Shown here in pieces: positions 7,042-12,247 of a stretch of DNA of 12,247 nt. Source of the stretch: an uncultured Prevotellaceae bacterium (GTDB taxonomy: Bacteria > Bacteroidota > Bacteroidia > Bacteroidales > Bacteroidaceae); the NCBI GenBank assembly GCA_946644025.1, contig CAMPCG010000052.1, positions 1 to 12,247 on the forward strand, given 5' to 3'. A program made the position numbers and the translations under genes. The notes under the pieces were generated by a model, which made no database searches, was not told where the DNA came from, and was given only the letters and a program-made list of their open reading frames with translations. Within the stretch, counting starts at the first letter, position 1. Every line of letters starts with the position of its first letter.

Positions 7042-7121
7042 TAACTCCTAACTCTTAACTCCTAACTCCTAACTCTTAACTCCTAACTCCTAACTCTTAA
7101 CTCCTAACTCTTAATAACTCT
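7042..7121. repeat. Heptad tandem array TAACTC(C/T)
   Basis: Ten contiguous 7-base units, each TAACTCC or TAACTCT, run from 7042 to 7111. After a spare TAA, one more TAACTCT occupies 7115-7121. The last base of that unit is the first base of the TTG start codon of the EnvC-like gene. Written in another phase the consensus is (C/T)TAACTC, which also fits the heptads downstream of the same gene (8787-8864). A short GC palindrome CCCGCGCGGG precedes it at 7021-7030. Confidence 0.95.
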
Positions 7122-8710
7122 TGAGAAAGCTTTTCCTGCTGATGGCGATGCTTGGCATTGTGCTCTCGTCTGTGGCTCAGAAACCGCAGACGAGGCGTTC
7201 GTCGCGCCGCCCTGCCACCACCGCCACGCAGAAGAAGTCCAAAAAGCCCACAACCCCCACTAAACCCACCAAACCCGCCAAGCCCACCCAGAAGCAGCAG
7301 CTCCAGGACCGTCAGCGCCAGCTGAAGAAGGACATCGCCGCCAACAAGCGTCAGAAGGCCGAGCTGGAGCAGAAGGTGAAGAAGCAGCTGGAGGAAGCCT
7401 TCATCCTCGGCTCGGAGATTGACGAGCAGAAGCGCGTCATCGACACCATCCGCGTGGGCCTCGACTCGCTCGACCAGCAGATAGTAATTCTGAACAAGGA
7501 GAAGGCGAAGCTCATGGCCGAGCTGCGCGACCGTCAGGCCCGCTACGCCAGCAGCGTGCGCTACATGCACCGCAACCGCAAGATGCAGTCGCGCATGATG
7601 TTCATCCTCTCGGCGAAGAACATCAACCAGATGTACCGCCGCACGCGCTTCATGAACGAATACTCCACCTACCAGCGTGCCCAGGGCGAGGCCGTGAAGC
7701 AGAAGCAGGCCCAGGTGGAGCAGAAGAGCGACGAGATAGTCCAGGCCCGCGATACCCGCAAGGCCATGCTCGCCCGTCAGGAGCAGGAGCGCCAGACCCT
7801 TGAGCGCCAGCAGAACGAGAAGCAGCAGATGGCCCGCGAGCTGCAGAAGCAGCAGCGCACCGTCACCGCACTCATCGACCGGCAGCAGAAGGAGGAGGCC
7901 AGGGTCAATGCCGAGATAGACCGCATCATTGCCGAGGAGATAGCCCGCGAGCAGGCACGCCTCGAGGCCGAGCGCAAGCGCAAGGCCGAGGAGCAGGCCC
8001 GCCTGGAGCGCGAGCGGCAGGAGCGCGACCGTCAGGCCGCCCGTGAGCGTGAGCGCCAGCAGAAGAAGCAACAGAAGCAGGAGAAGAAACAGGATAAGGC
8101 CATCGAGAAGCAGGTGCGCAAGGAGGCGAAGGAGATGGCCCGCGAGGAGCGCCGCGCCGCCAGTGAGGCCGCCGCCCGTCGCTCAAGCAGGGAGGCCCGC
8201 TCGTCTAATTCCGCCGCCTCCGCCACTATTCCCAGGGCGTCGGCAACGGGCTCCACCGCAGCCTCCACCGCCCCTGAGCGCTACGTCGCCGCCGACCCCG
8301 ACGCCCACCTCACCGGCAGCTTTGCCAGCAACAAGGGCCGTCTGCCCATGCCCATCACCGGTGCCTACCAGATGGTGCGCGGCTTTGGCGACAACGTCGT
8401 CGACGGCACGCGCGGCGTACACCTCTCGAGCAAGGGCATCTACCTCAAGGGGCAGCCCGGCGCCAAGGCCCGCTGCGTCTTCAACGGCGAGGTGAGCAAG
8501 ATTTTCAGCACCGGCTCCTCCTATGTCGTCATGGTGCGCCACGGCCGGTTCATCTCCGTCTACAGCGACCTTGCCGCCGTCAGCGTCAAGGCCGGACAGC
8601 GCGTCTCAACCAGTCAGACGCTGGGCAGCCTCGGGCCCTCAGCCATCATGCAGTTCCAGCTGCGCAACTGGACCGAGGTGCTCAACCCCCGCCTCTGGCT
8701 CCGCCGATAA
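7121..8710 (+). CDS. EnvC-like murein hydrolase activator (degenerate LytM/M23)
   Basis: A 529-residue secreted protein. A signal peptide (residues 1-19) is followed by a basic Thr/Pro/Lys-rich segment (20-57) and a very long Gln/Glu/Arg/Lys-rich coiled coil (about 57-350). Then come a Ser/Ala linker (355-388) and a C-terminal LytM domain (about 405-529). In active M23 peptidases the zinc is held by HxxxD and HxH. Here H434 survives, but the aspartate is missing, and the later histidine motifs read YSDL (481-484) and MQFQ (510-513). So it should not cut peptidoglycan but activate amidases, as EnvC does in cell separation. The start is TTG: an in-frame TAA stands at 7115-7117, and the next ATG (7142) would remove the basic n-region of the signal peptide. 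Confidence 0.88.
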   Translation: MRKLFLLMAMLGIVLSSVAQKPQTRRSSRRPATTATQKKSKKPTTPTKPTKPAKPTQKQQLQDRQRQLKKDIAANKRQKAELEQKVKKQLEEAFILGSEIDEQKRVIDTIRVGLDSLDQQIVILNKEKAKLMAELRDRQARYASSVRYMHRNRKMQSRMMFILSAKNINQMYRRTRFMNEYSTYQRAQGEAVKQKQAQVEQKSDEIVQARDTRKAMLARQEQERQTLERQQNEKQQMARELQKQQRTVTALIDRQQKEEARVNAEIDRIIAEEIAREQARLEAERKRKAEEQARLERERQERDRQAARERERQQKKQQKQEKKQDKAIEKQVRKEAKEMAREERRAASEAAARRSSREARSSNSAASATIPRASATGSTAASTAPERYVAADPDAHLTGSFASNKGRLPMPITGAYQMVRGFGDNVVDGTRGVHLSSKGIYLKGQPGAKARCVFNGEVSKIFSTGSSYVVMVRHGRFISVYSDLAAVSVKAGQRVSTSQTLGSLGPSAIMQFQLRNWTEVLNPRLWLRR

Positions 8711-8714
8711 AAAA

Positions 8715-8757
8715 TCCCGGAGACCGCTTCACAGCGACCTCCGGAACAGTTCCGGGA
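8715..8757 (+). terminator. Hairpin cluster after the EnvC-like gene
   Basis: CCGGAG-AC-CGCT-TCAC-AGCG-AC-CTCCGG (8717-8744) folds into a hairpin with a symmetric internal loop. An overlapping perfect palindrome CCGGAACAGTTCCGG (8741-8755) shares four of its bases, and TCCCGG (8715-8720) can pair with CCGGGA (8752-8757). The structures are mutually exclusive. It begins five bases after the stop codon, where a terminator is expected, but no clear T-run follows. Confidence 0.45.
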
Positions 8758-8786
8758 ACTCGGTATTATTTACTAACTTTATCTTA

Positions 8787-8864
8787 GGGTGAGAGGTGAG
8801 GGGTGAGAGGTGGGAGGATTGACTTGCGGCAGAACTAACCTCCCACCCCTCACCTCTCACCCCT
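8787..8864. repeat. Inverted pair of heptad arrays between convergent genes
   Basis: The left arm (8788-8817) is GGTGAGA, GGTGAGG, GGTGAGA, GGTGGGA, GG. The right arm (8839-8864) is its near reverse complement with one heptad fewer, and the 21-base loop is 8818-8838. As RNA this makes a strong hairpin from either strand. It sits between the stop codons of the EnvC-like gene and the leftward gene at 8869, so it may serve as a bidirectional terminator. The right arm ends four bases before the TAG of the leftward gene. Confidence 0.85.
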
Positions 8865-8868
8865 AAAA

Positions 8869-9363
8869 CTACTTGAACAGGCTCTGCTTGATGCTCTCCT
8901 GTATGTCGGCGGGTGTCTCCTTCATCTTGCAGCAGCCTATGAGGTAGTTCAGCACCTTGTCGGGCAGCGTGGTCTTCTTCCAGATGTCGTGTCTTTTCAT
9001 CCAGGTGCCCTTTGTCGTGGTCTTGTCTATCCACACGATGGCGTCCTTGATCTTCTCTCGTCCCATCTCTGAGTACCATCCGTCCTTGAACGTGTAGGTG
9101 CCATACTCGTGGGGCATCACCACCACCTTTCCCTCCTTGGTCAGTGCGAGCTCTGCGCAGGCATACTCGCCGTCGGGGCCGAAGTACTTGAACTGCGTGT
9201 ATCCGGTAGCCTTGCCGCAGACGGTCTTCTTCTCGCCCTCCCACTGCATCGACTCCATGTACCACACTCCGACGAGCTCCTTGTCGTCAATCTTCACGCT
9301 CTGTGCGCTCACCTGCACGGCACCCATCAGTGCCAGTGCCATTGCAAACATTGTCTTTTTCAT
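8869..9363 (-). CDS. Small secreted lipocalin-like protein (possibly DUF4488-related)
   Basis: A 164-residue protein with a typical signal peptide (MKKTMFAMALALMGAVQVSA, cleavage after about residue 20). The mature part begins with LVGVWYMESMQW (30-41) and continues with a Tyr/Gly-rich beta pattern (FKYFGPDGEYACAEL, 58-72; YGTYTFKDGWYSEMG, 87-101). This resembles the lipocalin-like DUF4488 group of Bacteroidetes secreted proteins; the family assignment is from memory and tentative. The C-terminus (about 130-164) is helical, with a CC pair at 144-145. The mature N-terminal region resembles the sensor part of the upstream regulator (L-x-G-x-W, later Y-x-C). Its promoter carries four TGCAAA half-sites. 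Ligand and role are unknown. Confidence 0.8.
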   Translation of the reverse strand: MKKTMFAMALALMGAVQVSAQSVKIDDKELVGVWYMESMQWEGEKKTVCGKATGYTQFKYFGPDGEYACAELALTKEGKVVVMPHEYGTYTFKDGWYSEMGREKIKDAIVWIDKTTTKGTWMKRHDIWKKTTLPDKVLNYLIGCCKMKETPADIQESIKQSLFK

Positions 9364-9408
9364 AATCTTCAGTTGTTTTTAGTTAGACTTAGGGTGAAAT
9401 TCCCGCTG

Positions 9409-9416
9409 CAAAGGTA
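9409..9416 (-). promoter_or_regulatory. -7 box of the lipocalin-like gene, no -33 box
   Basis: On the minus strand TACCTTTG (9416-9409) fits TAnnTTTG and lies about 45 bases before the ATG. No TTTG is found at the expected 18-23 base distance, unlike the promoters at 180-211, 874-905 and 10878-10907. Such a promoter would be expected to need an activator. Confidence 0.5.
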
Positions 9417-9448
9417 CGCCCTTTCGTCCTTCCGGCCAGCGTTTTGTG

Positions 9449-9487
9449 TTTGCATTTACTTTGCATGGGGTTTGCATTTGCTTTGCA
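9449..9487 (-). promoter_or_regulatory. Candidate operator: four TGCAAA half-sites at 11-base period
   Basis: On the minus strand TGCAAA starts at 9487, 9476, 9465 and 9454, exactly 11 bases apart, so all would face one side of the helix. As pairs they form two copies of the 17-base motif TGCAAANNAAATGCAAA. The array starts 32 bases upstream of the TACCTTTG box. The outermost half-site coincides with the edge of the palindromic element at 9482-9564, so its membership is less certain. Confidence 0.6.
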
Positions 9488-9564
9488 GTAGGAGGCGACG
9501 TGTCTCACGTCGCAATCCAGCAGATTGTTGCGACGTGAGACACGTCGCCTCCTACTGCTGCAAA
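9482..9564. repeat. Modular palindromic repeat element, two modules
   Basis: Perfect 31-base inverted repeats (9485-9515 and 9528-9558) enclose a 12-base loop. Each arm holds the 19-bp palindrome GCGACGTG-NNN-CACGTCGC, starting at 9495 and 9530, again 35 bases apart. The edges are TTTGCAG (9482-9488) and CTGCAAA (9558-9564), as in the element at 61-183. It begins 30 bases beyond the stop codon of the regulator gene and lies upstream of the lipocalin-like gene, so it may end the regulator transcript or protect its 3' end. Confidence 0.92.
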
Positions 9565-9593
9565 ACGTTGTAATAGCAGTATGTCCGGCGTTG

Positions 9594-10622
9594 CTATGAC
9601 TCTATGCCGAGTATGAACTCGTCCCATTCGCGTGCGCCGCCTTTGTGTCCGAACACCTTCTTGTAGAGTCGGCTGCGCACGGTGCTGATGGTGCTCATGT
9701 CGCGTGCCAGCACGGCTGCAATGTCCTTCGGCGCTATGCGCAGCTTGATGAGCATACACACCTGGTATTCCAGTTCCGACATGGCGTGCAGTCCTCTCAG
9801 CTGGCTGCCGAAACCGGGGTAGACCTTTCTGAGCAGGGTCTCCACGTGTTGCCATTCGTCGTCCTTCAGCCGTTGCCCGGTGGCCATTCGGCGTTGCAGC
9901 ATTTCGTAGTCGTCGGAAGCGAAAAACGCCGATTCCACCGACTCGATGGCCTGTCTCACCGACAGCGGCCGCTCCCTTTGCACCTCCTGTATCTGCTGTA
10001 GTTGCAGCTGCAGTTGGCGCCGTGCCCTTCGGTTCTGCATGGCGATGCGGGCTATGAGCAGCATCAGCACGCCGCCGCATATAGTCGACAGCGCTAACCA
10101 ATGTATCAGGCTGGCCTGCCGTCGCTCCTTGGCCGAGAGCATATAGCTCTGCTCATCGTCGTCGTCGTCCGTGTGCCGCAGGTCGGCAATGACGATGTCG
10201 TGTATCTCTTCGCCCCACTCCCTGGCTATGTCGTCGGCGCGGTTCCAGGTGGCGAGTGCGCCGTTGCGCTGTATAACGATGGTCGTGTCGCCCTTCACCG
10301 TCAGCGGGCGCGGGTCGCCGTCCTCCAGATAGATGTACTCGCCGCGCCCCTTGTCAATCAGTGTGACAAGGTTCTTCATGCTGTGCCTCACTATCAGCCC
10401 CGTCTCGGTGCGGGTCACGAGACAGGTATACACCACGCTGTCGCCGTCGTACAGCCTCAGCGGGGCGCCCTGCTGCTCCGTGTAGGTGTCGGTGCGTCCG
10501 TAGGGATAGACCACCTGCTGCAGCGTCCATGCCCCTTGCAGCAGAAACGGCCTGTCACCCCGTTCGTGAGAGCAGCCCGCCAGCAGGAGGCCGGCCGCCA
10601 CGATGGTCAGTAAACGTTTCAT
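9594..10622 (-). CDS. Membrane-anchored one-component regulator: lipoprotein-type sensor, TM segment, LuxR-like HTH
   Basis: With the start at 10622 the protein has 342 residues. The N-terminus MKRLLTIVAAGLLLAGC has a lipobox with Cys17. A periplasmic beta-rich domain (about 26-145; LQGAWTLQQVVYPYG at 28-42, YDGDSVVYTC at 58-67) ends in an acidic run (DDDDDE, 152-157). One membrane segment (about 172-194) and a basic linker lead to a cytoplasmic end with a helix-turn-helix (about 281-325: MSELEYQVCMLIKL, PKDIAAVLARDMSTISTVRSRLYKK). This C-terminus is of the type found in Bacteroidetes regulators that usually carry TPR sensor domains; here a lipocalin-like domain takes that place. A further upstream ATG (10646) lies within the -7 box and is rejected. 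It probably binds the TGCAAA repeats; what it senses is unknown. Confidence 0.85.
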   Translation of the reverse strand: MKRLLTIVAAGLLLAGCSHERGDRPFLLQGAWTLQQVVYPYGRTDTYTEQQGAPLRLYDGDSVVYTCLVTRTETGLIVRHSMKNLVTLIDKGRGEYIYLEDGDPRPLTVKGDTTIVIQRNGALATWNRADDIAREWGEEIHDIVIADLRHTDDDDDEQSYMLSAKERRQASLIHWLALSTICGGVLMLLIARIAMQNRRARRQLQLQLQQIQEVQRERPLSVRQAIESVESAFFASDDYEMLQRRMATGQRLKDDEWQHVETLLRKVYPGFGSQLRGLHAMSELEYQVCMLIKLRIAPKDIAAVLARDMSTISTVRSRLYKKVFGHKGGAREWDEFILGIES

Positions 10623-10643
10623 CTTCTTTCGTTTTTTAGCTTG

Positions 10644-10651
10644 CAAAGGTA
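10644..10651 (-). promoter_or_regulatory. -7 box of the regulator gene, no -33 box
   Basis: On the minus strand TACCTTTG (10651-10644), followed by CAA, is the same octamer as at 9416-9409. It places the transcript start near 10638, about 16 bases before ATG 10622, which decides the start codon. No TTTG occurs at the expected -33 distance. Confidence 0.55.
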
Positions 10652-10683
10652 ATAAGATTTCGCCGTAAACAGGCCCTTTCCAC

Positions 10684-10700
10684 TTTGCATTTTGTTTGCA
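10684..10700 (-). promoter_or_regulatory. Candidate operator of the regulator gene: TGCAAA direct repeat
   Basis: On the minus strand TGCAAACAAAATGCAAA (10700-10684) has two TGCAAA half-sites 11 bases apart and matches TGCAAANNAAATGCAAA fully. The gap to the TACCTTTG box is 32 bases, identical to that in front of the lipocalin-like gene. This suggests autoregulation. Confidence 0.6.
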
Positions 10701-10877
10701 ATCGCTGTCTTATCACGTATATTCGACTTCTGCAAGTGGAGGCGCAGTGAGGTGGCTGAATTATTCATACACTTTCCTAAAACTGCAAAGCGGTCGTAGT
10801 AAAACATATAAAAAGCAGCATAAGTTGCCGGAACGATGTCTTTTTTGAAAAGTTCCACGTTTTTTTCTGTACTTTCT

Positions 10878-10907
10878 TTTGCGTTTTCCAAATATTTCGT
10901 ATTTTTG
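10878..10907 (+). promoter_or_regulatory. Promoter of the antitoxin-like gene
   Basis: TTTG (10878-10881), an 18-base spacer and TATTTTTG (10900-10907) match the Bacteroidetes pattern. The transcript would start near 10912, so the TTG at 10879 that opens the longest frame lies upstream of it and cannot be the start; ATG 10966 is used instead. Confidence 0.6.
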
Positions 10908-10965
10908 CAACCGCAATGTCCGATTAGTTGCCCGGCAGGGAGCAGCAACGATTAATGAAATAGTT

Positions 10966-11244
10966 ATGGATACAACGATTGTAATGAATAATCTTCTTAC
11001 GCTCATTCGGTCGATGGCACTGACCACCAGTAATAAAGAGTGGCTGGCTGACCATCTGTACGAAGAGGTGAAAGCAGAGAGGCGACAGAGCGCTCGGGAT
11101 CTCCAAACAAATGGATGGCCAAAGGTCAGACGAGAGGATATGGTTATCACTCCAAGGGTTGCGAACATGTTCAAAGTCACCGAACCACTCCCAGAGGACT
11201 TCGACGAGAAGAAACTCTATGGGCAATATCTTTACGCGAAATAA
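10966..11244 (+). CDS. Antitoxin-like small protein
   Basis: A 92-residue protein. The N-terminal half is helical (NNLLTLIRSMALTTSNKEWL, 8-27, then ADHLYEEVKAERRQSARDLQ), with a pattern I know from short Bacteroidetes antitoxins. The C-terminal part ITPRVANMFKV...PEDFDEKKLYGQYLYAK looks like the toxin-wrapping tail of VapB-type antitoxins. Hand-counted GC over 10981-11220 is about 49%, against about 60% in a sample of ychF, which suggests transfer. It is followed at once by what looks like the 3' remnant of a PIN toxin, which overlaps its last codons in another frame. If an antitoxin, it is now an orphan, and its last few residues may derive from the deletion junction. No database check was possible. 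Confidence 0.6.
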   Translation: MDTTIVMNNLLTLIRSMALTTSNKEWLADHLYEEVKAERRQSARDLQTNGWPKVRREDMVITPRVANMFKVTEPLPEDFDEKKLYGQYLYAK

Positions 11245-11314
11245 AGATGACTTCACTACAACGAGTATTCCTGTCATGGAACCGCAAGAGTTCCTTGACA
11301 TGCTCATGGAATAG
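11219..11314 (+). pseudogene. 3' remnant of a PIN-domain (VapC-like) toxin gene
   Basis: In a frame different from the antitoxin-like gene, the codons from 11219 to the TAG at 11312-11314 read MGNIFTRNKDDFTTTSIPV followed by MEPQEFLDMLME. The pattern (I/V)-(F/V)-T-R-N-x-x-D-F ... IPV-x-x-P-x-EFL is the C-terminal end of many PIN-domain toxins: the TRN-x-x-DF part carries the last conserved acidic region, and the P-x-EFL tail ends the domain. Upstream of 11219 this frame is only a shadow of the antitoxin-like gene. So about 100 N-terminal residues, with the other catalytic acids, are missing. I infer a deletion that joined the antitoxin end to the toxin tail near 11200-11220. Confidence 0.55.
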
Positions 11315-11387
11315 CTAAGGTGGCGCAACGTCCTTAGTCGTTAAAGAAACCTAAATCCGGCGGGCGGTCGTTTGACCTTCCCGCCGG
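11315..11387 (+). terminator. Two hairpins before the outer-membrane protein gene
   Basis: CTAAGG (11315-11320) pairs with CCTTAG (11332-11337), directly after the stop codon of the toxin remnant. CCGGCGGG (11357-11364) pairs perfectly with CCCGCCGG (11380-11387) across a 15-base loop. The second is the stronger terminator candidate, but no T-run follows. The rest of 11315-11419 shows no TAnnTTTG box, so where the next gene's promoter lies is unclear. Confidence 0.45.
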
Positions 11388-11419
11388 CTCTGCGTCAAAA
11401 AGCCATACACAACGACTGA

Positions 11420-12247
11420 ATGGCTTCCATCTACCGCTTTATTCTGCTGCTCATTCTGCTGTCGTCGGGTGCCGTCGGTGCCTGGGGACAGGGTGTGGCC
11501 TTGTCGGGCCGGGTGGTTGACGGCGAGGACGGCGACCCTCTGGCCAAGGCCACGGTGCAGCTCTTTGCGCTCAGCAGCCGGAAGGGTGGGGGAGTGGACA
11601 CGACGTTCGTCAGCGGCACGTTCACCGACGCGCAGGGACAGTTCAGCTTCAGCGGCGTGAAGGCCGGCGGCTTTCTGATGCGTCTTTCCTATCTGGGCTA
11701 CAAGACTTTGGAGCGGGCGGTGACGGTGACCAAAAACCGGACGCAGGCCCTGGGCACGCTGAAGATGGAGGCCGACGCCGTGATGCTGGGCGAGGCCGTG
11801 GTGACGGCCAACGTGCCGAAGATGGTCATCAAGGACGACACCGTGGTATACAACGCCGACGCCTTCCGCGTGCCCGAGGGGTCGGTCATCGAGGCCCTTG
11901 TCGAGGTGCTGCCCGGCGCGAAGATTGACGACGACGGCAAGATTACCATCAACGGCAAGAACGTGAAGCGATTCAAGATGGACGGCCGCGACTTCATGAC
12001 CGGCAATAACGACGCGGTGATGAAGAACCTGCCCAGCTACGTCATCGACAAGGTGAAGGCCTACGACGAGAAGAGCGACCTGAGCCGCCTGACGGGAGTG
12101 GACGACGGCAACGACGACTTCGTGCTTGAGTTCACCACAAAGCGCAGCGCCCGCAACGGCCTGCAGGCCAACCCCGACGTGGGCTACGGCACCGACGGGC
12201 GCTACGGCATCCGCCTGACGGCGATGAAGCCCTTCGGCGCCATGCGC
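11420..12247 (+). CDS. Outer-membrane beta-barrel protein with N-terminal carboxypeptidase-regulatory-like domain (5' part)
   Basis: The frame from ATG 11420 has 276 codons without a stop and runs off the window. A signal peptide (about 1-24, RFILLLILLSSGAVGAWGQ) is followed by a beta-sandwich domain of the carboxypeptidase-regulatory type (about 27-117: VALSGRVVDGEDGDPLAKATV, then GGFLMRLSYLGYKTLE). Next comes a plug-like region (about 128-245) with the hallmarks VEVLPGAKIDDDGKITINGK, FKMDGRDFMTGN and MKNLPSYVIDKVKAYDEKSD. This pattern is that of the TonB-receptor-like outer-membrane beta-barrel family of Bacteroidetes, not a SusC with a neighbouring SusD. The barrel lies beyond the edge and the substrate is unknown. 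Confidence 0.88.
   Translation, partial: MASIYRFILLLILLSSGAVGAWGQGVALSGRVVDGEDGDPLAKATVQLFALSSRKGGGVDTTFVSGTFTDAQGQFSFSGVKAGGFLMRLSYLGYKTLERAVTVTKNRTQALGTLKMEADAVMLGEAVVTANVPKMVIKDDTVVYNADAFRVPEGSVIEALVEVLPGAKIDDDGKITINGKNVKRFKMDGRDFMTGNNDAVMKNLPSYVIDKVKAYDEKSDLSRLTGVDDGNDDFVLEFTTKRSARNGLQANPDVGYGTDGRYGIRLTAMKPFGAMR

Larger units (their letters stand above)
10652..10965. other. Divergent intergenic region between regulator and antitoxin-like gene
   Basis: These 314 bases hold the regulator's operator (10684-10700) on the left and a rightward promoter (10878-10907) on the right. The middle (about 10701-10877) is AT-rich with no gene I can support. A minus-strand frame crosses the whole region but runs through both promoters and shows no family signal. 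Confidence 0.6.

Noticed and set aside
7042..7121. Telomere-like or origin iteron array
   Set aside because: Unit and setting do not fit: the array sits within a gene cluster with no replication gene and a related heptad tract lies after the next gene.
10619..10948. 109-residue minus-strand frame
   Set aside because: It runs through two promoters and an operator, and its composition shows no family pattern.
10879..10965. TTG start giving a 121-residue antitoxin-like protein
   Set aside because: The TTG lies between the -33 and -7 boxes, upstream of the expected transcript start.
11111..11218. Upstream part of the frame carrying the PIN tail
   Set aside because: It is an out-of-frame shadow of the antitoxin-like gene; only the portion from about 11219 resembles a protein family.

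Overview
The window looks like chromosomal DNA of a Bacteroidetes bacterium, most likely Prevotella or a close relative. The evidence is: (i) promoters of the Bacteroidetes type (TAnnTTTG box, often with TTTG 18-23 bases upstream) in front of several genes and almost no Shine-Dalgarno sequences; (ii) a release factor 2 with the Bacteroidetes-type insert after the GGQ region; (iii) a dut / TPR / DUF4292 lipoprotein / EnvC-like gene order; (iv) an outer-membrane beta-barrel protein with an N-terminal carboxypeptidase-regulatory-like domain; (v) GC-rich coding DNA (about 60% in a hand-counted stretch) that produces long spurious antisense ORFs.

Layout. Bases 1-433 hold no complete gene. They contain a modular palindromic repeat (61-183), a leftward promoter and a tandem array of 21-bp palindromes (317-400); a gene may start at base 27 and run off the left edge. 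A Fur-family repressor (434-868, minus) diverges from ychF (1002-2102). Then comes a tightly packed rightward block: prfB, a 51-residue membrane protein, a CYTH phosphohydrolase, dut, a secreted TPR protein, a DUF4292 lipoprotein and an EnvC-like LytM activator (2157-8710). From 3307 to 7013 the genes abut, overlap or lie 4 bases apart, so they are probably one operon. Heptad repeats of one common consensus lie on both sides of the EnvC-like gene.

On the minus strand follow a small secreted lipocalin-like protein (8869-9363) and a membrane-anchored one-component regulator (9594-10622) with a periplasmic beta-rich domain, one membrane segment and a cytoplasmic LuxR-like helix-turn-helix. Both promoters have the same TACCTTTG box and lack a TTTG -33 box. 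Both carry TGCAAA direct repeats at an 11-base period, starting exactly 32 bases upstream of that box. I infer that the regulator controls itself and its secreted neighbour; this is the most interesting signal in the window.

Further right is a lower-GC islet with an antitoxin-like gene (10966-11244) followed directly by what looks like the last 30 codons of a PIN-domain toxin whose main part is missing. The window ends inside an outer-membrane beta-barrel protein gene (11420 to the edge).

Housekeeping functions (translation termination, ribosome-associated ATPase, dUTP removal, envelope and cell-division maintenance) dominate the left two thirds. The right third is a regulatory and accessory zone rich in short repeats.
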